This document shows positions 59,556 through 64,000 of a DNA stretch of 64,000 nucleotides, in pieces. The stretch is from NCBI RefSeq assembly GCF_010389155.1, contig NC_057769.1:18104735-18168734 (forward strand), given 5' to 3'. Numbering within the stretch: the first letter of the stretch is position 1; each line of letters starts with the position of its first letter. Position numbers and translations under genes: made by a program. The stretch comes from Erigeron canadensis (taxonomy: Eukaryota > Streptophyta > Magnoliopsida > Asterales > Asteraceae). Below the pieces are notes generated by a model, which did not search any database, was not told where the DNA came from, and worked only from the letters and a program-made list of their open reading frames with translations.

Positions 59556-61800
59556 TTCAAAACGAATTTAGCAGATATGGTCGAAATTCTTCATCAAAAA
59601 CCTAATTTTCAGATCTCGTTTGAGGAAATTTCATCCTCCAAAGCTCTGATACCACTTGTGAAAACGTGTTTCAGCACGTTCCCGGATCGATTAACACGAG
59701 ATCTAACAATCATAGATGTGCGGAATCCGTCTATGATCGTTTTTAGGGTTAATTAATGATTATCATGATAAACACACACGAAGATAATAAGAACAGGAGA
59801 TAAACACGAAAATACTATCATTAATCATATGATTACAAGATGAATCCGTATGAAAAACATCTACAATGATTACGGATTACAATCATTGAGACGAATCGTG
59901 ATAGTTTGGGCGGTATCTCGAGGTATAGATCTCTACCTCCAGAACCTAGTGAATGACTCTATGTTGCAACTAAATCATCAACCTAAATTCGTGACCTAAG
60001 ACTTATATTTATAGGCTGAACAAACGGACTGGGCTGTCAAATTCGTACAAACGGGCTGGGCCTTACTAACATAATAGTTCTTACGAACTTAATCTTCGTA
60101 AGGCATATATGTACGAAGTTAATAGTTCTTACGAACTTAAACTTCGTAAGCATAATTGTACGAATTTCTCAGCCTTTTAGAATTATTGCATCGGACAACA
60201 AATTGTGCACTTTATGTGCTCTAACAAACTCCCCCTTGGCCGGTGCAATCAATTCTTCACAAACCGATATTAGTTATAGAAAGTCTAAATGAATAGCCTC
60301 CCCCTTAACTTGAGATATCGGATCTTCAATGTTGAGACTCGATCTTCTGAAACTGCAATCTGATCTTCAACCTGCAAAATCTCTATATCTTCATGAAAAC
60401 TAACCAACCCAACACTTCTCGCTGTAGTTCTCCCCCTCAGTAGTAGCACCTCCAAATTAAACATCAGCAATCTTCCACCCTAGGATTTATTGCCGGAGAC
60501 TCTGCTCATCTTGCTTAATTGGCATGTAATGGCGGAGTTGAATTTCCAACAATCAACATCAAATCAATCAGCTCTCACAAAAATAAGAAACTTTGTAGCT
60601 TGAATCACAAATTGTAGTATCATGAATCCTGTCTCAACTAGCAGTGTCTAACTCTGTCTTGTATCTTCACAACTCTACCAATCACCCGAAGCCTTTCTAA
60701 TCAGATATCCTCTTCAGTTGTATACGCTGCCATACACAAAGATCTTTATGTTCGTGACTGCTCCTCTCAGTCACCTGATATCATCTCTATGTCTTGGAAT
60801 ATAGATAAGATTCAATCTTCAAATACTCAACAACAAGTAACTAGCTTCATTGCACCAACATTTCAACAGTTCAAACCGCTATATCAAAAAGATCAACTTC
60901 TAATAATACTCCAATAATAACATGATGATCTTCAAACTCGAACATTATAATACTTTAATCACCATCAACCGTTAAACTGAATGAATGAACAGAATAACCT
61001 TTGATCTTCAATGAATGTCGAGTAGTTCATATTTTTGCTTAGAAATACCGAGGACTGAAAGTTTTATCCCCCCCATTTCTCTGCAAAAATCTTGAACTTC
61101 AGCCTGTCTTAGGTATCTCCTATCCTGTATGAGGTTCCAAATGGCCTAGAGCATATAACAACTGCAAACTCTTCGCCGGTAACAGGGTACACCATTTTCC
61201 CTCCAAATTTTCTGGGAAAAACACCTTTACGTGAAACATTGGTATTCACGTAAATTATTGAATCTAAGATGGTAGGAAAAATTTGATGATTGTCGAAATT
61301 TTGTGCCGAAACCGTGCCAAATATGCGCGAAAACGGACCAAAATTTTTCGACCATTACCAAATTTTGAATCTCTTCTAAAAATCCACTTCTAAAACCATA
61401 GAAGAAATTAAATTTTACTTGAGAACATCTTCGTCGTCTGATAAGAACCATATACGAACTTGTCTCAGCTAGAATGACTATCTTCGTGATGACATCAACT
61501 TTCAGTTAAACTAACTTCTGGATGACATCAGCACGAACTTAGATGTTATCTTCGTAAGAACTAAGTCTGCATGAAACGAAGTTTAAGTTCGTGAGAACAA
61601 CTAACTTTGTAAGTGCAATCTAACTTCGTAAGAACAAAGTTACTTTGCAACCAAATGCTAAGTTCGTAAGTGTAAGTTCGTGAGGTGAAAAAGGTTAAGT
61701 TCGTGAGGTGTGTTTGGCTATTTTGGGCTAAGTTCGTAAGGTGAAGACCTCATCTGTACGAACTTAAGACTTAAGTTCGTAAGCACAACTAACTGCGTAA

Positions 61801-61980
61801 GTTAAATTCGTTTCCTATCTTCGTGAGATGAACTTAGAACGAATTGAAAGTTAAATTCGTTTCCTAGCTTCGTGAGATGAACTTAGAACGAATTGAAAGT
61901 TAAATTCGTTTCCTATCTTCGTGAGATGAACTTAGAACGAATTTAAAGTTAAATTCGTTTCCTATCTTCGTTTTGCAAGA
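61801..61980. repeat. 49-bp minisatellite, second copy
   Basis: Same array as 59377-59555, displaced by one 2,424-bp period. One extra T near 61974 accounts for the 2,425-bp second period. Confidence 0.8.
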
Positions 61981-62706
61981 TTCAAAACGAATTTAGCAGA
62001 TATGGTCGAAATTCTTCATCAAAAACCTAATTTTCAGATCTCGTTTGAGGAAATTTCATCCTCCAAAGCTCTGATACCACTTGTGAAAACGTGTTTCAGC
62101 ACGTTCCCGGATCGATTAACACGAGATCTAACAATCATAGATGTGCGGAATCCGTCTATGATCGTTTTTAGGGTTAATTAATGATTATCATGATAAACAC
62201 ACACGAAGATAATAAGAACAGGAGATAAACACGAAAATACTATCATTAATCATATGATTACAAGATGAATCCGTATGAAAAACATCTACAATGATTACGG
62301 ATTACAATCATTGAGACGAATCGTGATAGTTTGGGCGGTATCTCGAGGTATAGATCTCTACCTCCAGAACCTAGTGAATGACTCTATGTTGCAACTAAAT
62401 CATCAACCTAAATTCGTGACCTAAGACTTATATTTATAGGCTGAACAAACGGACTGGGCTGTCAAATTCGTACAAACGGGCTGGGCCTTACTAACATAAT
62501 AGTTCTTACGAACTTAATCTTCGTAAGGCATATATGTACGAAGTTAATAGTTCTTACGAACTTAAACTTGGTAAACATAATTGTACGAATTTCTCAGCTT
62601 TTTAGAATTATTGCATCGGACAACAAATTGTGCACTTTATGTGCTCTAACATTTTTGCAATTAGTTTAAACGAATTCTGCTAAATTGGGGATTGTTTGTG
62701 TTATAG

Positions 62707-62979
62707 GGTTTGAAATGTAGATTTATTGGATGGCTTGATCCTGAAATGTGTCAACGTACCATTGATATTATACCCGGTTTACTGAGGTCAAAGAATCGAG
62801 TTGAAGCACAACTCAAACAAAAAAAATGGAGAAGTGAAAAGATTAGAGATATTGTTGGTGCTTTCTGCTTTTGTAATTGTGTTGCTGCTATCTATGTTAC
62901 TACTTTAAAGCAAGGATATATAGATTCAGGAAGTTGTTGCTTTTGTAATTGTGGTTTTTGCTTTTGTAATTGTGTTTGA
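62707..62979 (+). pseudogene. GRF-type protein relic, C-terminal exon
   Basis: After an acceptor (TGTTATAG, ends 62706) the frame reads GLKCRFIGWLDPEMCQRTID, then IIPGLLRSKNRVEAQLKQKK and a hydrophobic stretch (about CVAAIYVTTL). KC.FIGWLDPEMC fits the last part of a GRF zinc finger. The end contains CFCNC three times, from a repeated TGCTTTTGTAATTGTG word. The N-terminal half of the finger is missing, so it is probably not functional. Confidence 0.55.
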
Positions 62980-63273
62980 AAATAAGTAATATTGTTGTGA
63001 GTATTTTGTAACTTTTTCAAGTATGAATGACAATGCAAGTTATCATAATACATAAGTTACCAGTTGTTACTAGTTTCCAAGAATAATGACAATAAAAACC
63101 ATCATAAGTTACCAGAATACATAGGCATATTATACATACCACAAGTTGCATTACATGAAAATACAAATAATTAGCATTACATAAGCATAATAACAGAATA
63201 CATAAGATAACATTTTTGCAAAAAACATAGCAAACTTAAGTACCATTAAAACACAATGTAGCAAAAGACATAA
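62980..63273. other. intergenic DNA
   Basis: No coding sequence; AT-rich with repeated ACATAAG/CATAAGTTACCAG words. Confidence 0.35.
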
Positions 63274-63695
63274 CTAATTTATCTGAACTGCTTTGGGTCT
63301 AGCCTTGGTTTTCACCCATCTTGTTTTACCACTAGGACTTGTAACCATTTTGCCTTTCTGACTTGGTTGACTTGAGGTTGCTTGAGTTTGAGTTGGTTGA
63401 CTTTGGCTTGGTTGACTTTGCCTTGTTTGACTTGCCTGACCACCTTGACTTGCCTAAGCACCTTGATTTCTACCTTGACTTGCCTGAGCACCTTGATTTC
63501 CACCTTGACTTGACTGTGTTGGAAATGATTGACTGCCAGAAGGTTGCCCTTGTTTGCATGACCTCTTTTTGTGACCAAAATTCCCACAATTTTTGCAAAC
63601 AACTGACCTAAGTTTCCTAGACAACTTCCCATTCTTTGCTATTTGAATCTCTTCTACTGTCTTTCTTCTTTTCTTTCTGGGCCTCCCCAAAGGGG
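63274..63695 (-). pseudogene. MULE (Mutator-like) transposase C-terminal relic
   Basis: From the right: LGRPRKKRRKTVEEI, KLSRKLRSVVCKNCGNFGHK and KRSCKQG. The GRPKK motif plus a CxxCGxxGHxxRxC zinc knuckle is the usual end of plant MULE transposases. A Gln/Gly/Ser-rich tail with repeated ASQGGNQGAQ units follows. One CAG codon is TAG (near 63454-63456), beyond which the frame continues to a stop at 63274. The catalytic part is cut off at 63696 by an LTR. Confidence 0.65.
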
Positions 63696-64000
63696 TGTGT
63701 GAAGTCCCTCACCCGATGGTTTAACCCACAAGTGTAGAATACAACAAGTCAAGTAATCACTAGATAGGACTAGTATGAAACCTCAAGTAAGCACTAGATT
63801 GGACTAGTATTACAATAAATATAAATGCAAGAATATATAAAGTAATACGTACTTAAGCAATATAAAGATAAGCAAGTAAAGTGAATGGTGAGACACAATG
63901 TAATTTTCAAGTGTATTTTATTTATTGATGTTAAATAAAATACAAGGTTGTTGCGGAACAAGATATTACAAATTAAGTATCTAAACAACCTATGAATTAC
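63696..64000 (-). mobile_element. SIRE-like LTR, partial
   Basis: Begins TGTGTGAAGTCCC next to the MULE relic and runs past the window edge. The part 63945-64000 resembles the SIRE LTR at about 19725-19790 (GGTTGTTGC.GAA.CAAGAT, ATCTAAACAACC.TATGAATT). On the - strand this would be the 3' end of an LTR. Confidence 0.55.

Larger units (their letters stand above)
57233..62651 (-). mobile_element. tandem LTR-element array (3 LTRs, 2 internal regions)
   Basis: LTRs at 57233-57802, 59657-60226 and 62082-62651 (570 bp each) alternate with two near-identical internal regions. Each internal region on the - strand begins with PBS TGGTATCAGAGCT and ends with polypurine AAGGGGGAGTT. Period 2,424-2,425 bp. 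Only the outermost ends are flanked by TTTTT (57228-57232, 62652-62656), so one insertion was expanded by unequal recombination. No gag or pol motif: a non-autonomous element. The 61- and 74-codon open frames repeated in each unit (57861, 58803, 60285, 61227) resemble nothing known. Confidence 0.9.

Noticed and set aside
63312..63632. 106-codon frame with repeated QVKVEIKVLR units
   Set aside because: It is the shifted reading of the Gln/Gly-rich repeat tail of the MULE relic.

Overview
The window is plant nuclear DNA. Signs of this are intron-bearing genes, a long PPR protein gene, kiwellin genes, and dense nesting of plant LTR retrotransposons, MITEs, a SINE and Helitrons. The families present (copia/SIRE with an extra 3' ORF, kiwellins, GRF-type fragments) suggest a eudicot, perhaps Asteraceae; that placement is inference from memory of such families. 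Only three regions look like working host genes: a small two-exon membrane protein gene (22875-24100, +), a kiwellin gene (35405-35968, -) and a PPR gene (50087-52240, -). Most of the rest is mobile DNA and its debris.

Layout. 1-6758: the 3' part of a + strand LTR element with no recognisable pol. It carries an 829-codon reading frame broken by two stops, a set of TGACGTCA palindromes, a polypurine tract and a 3' LTR. It sits just past the last ORF of a decayed copia/SIRE-type element on the - strand (LTR 19474-20522, PBS, gag, protease, integrase, RT-RNase H, then an extra ORF). That extra ORF is split by a 4.5-kb insertion (8404-12923). The extra ORF and the 829-codon frame of the guest element appear to be distant relatives. 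21384-22756: a PIF/Harbinger-type remnant. 22875-24100: the small membrane protein gene.

25735-37260 is a kiwellin neighbourhood with one intact gene and two dead ones. One dead copy is split by a complete copia element (25973-33790, TSD CTTAT). The other has its C-terminal half inverted beside a MITE. A SINE with a 17-bp TSD lies next to the intact gene. 37311-46808 holds a Mutator-like MITE, a Stowaway MITE, two independent gag-only LTR elements (TR-GAG type; TSDs AGATC and CCTAG), a 248-bp Helitron, a hAT-type MITE and a TRIM. The second TR-GAG is inserted in the TRIM's LTR.

46809-57173 contains the PPR gene, a possible orphan exon, a probable solo LTR and Helitron ends in AT-rich intergenic DNA. 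57233-62651 is a tandem retroelement array, LTR-internal-LTR-internal-LTR with a ~2,424-bp period and TTTTT TSD, inside a GRF-like gene relic. The window ends in a MULE transposase C-terminal relic interrupted by another SIRE-like LTR. All coordinates of repeats, TSDs and splice sites were read by eye.
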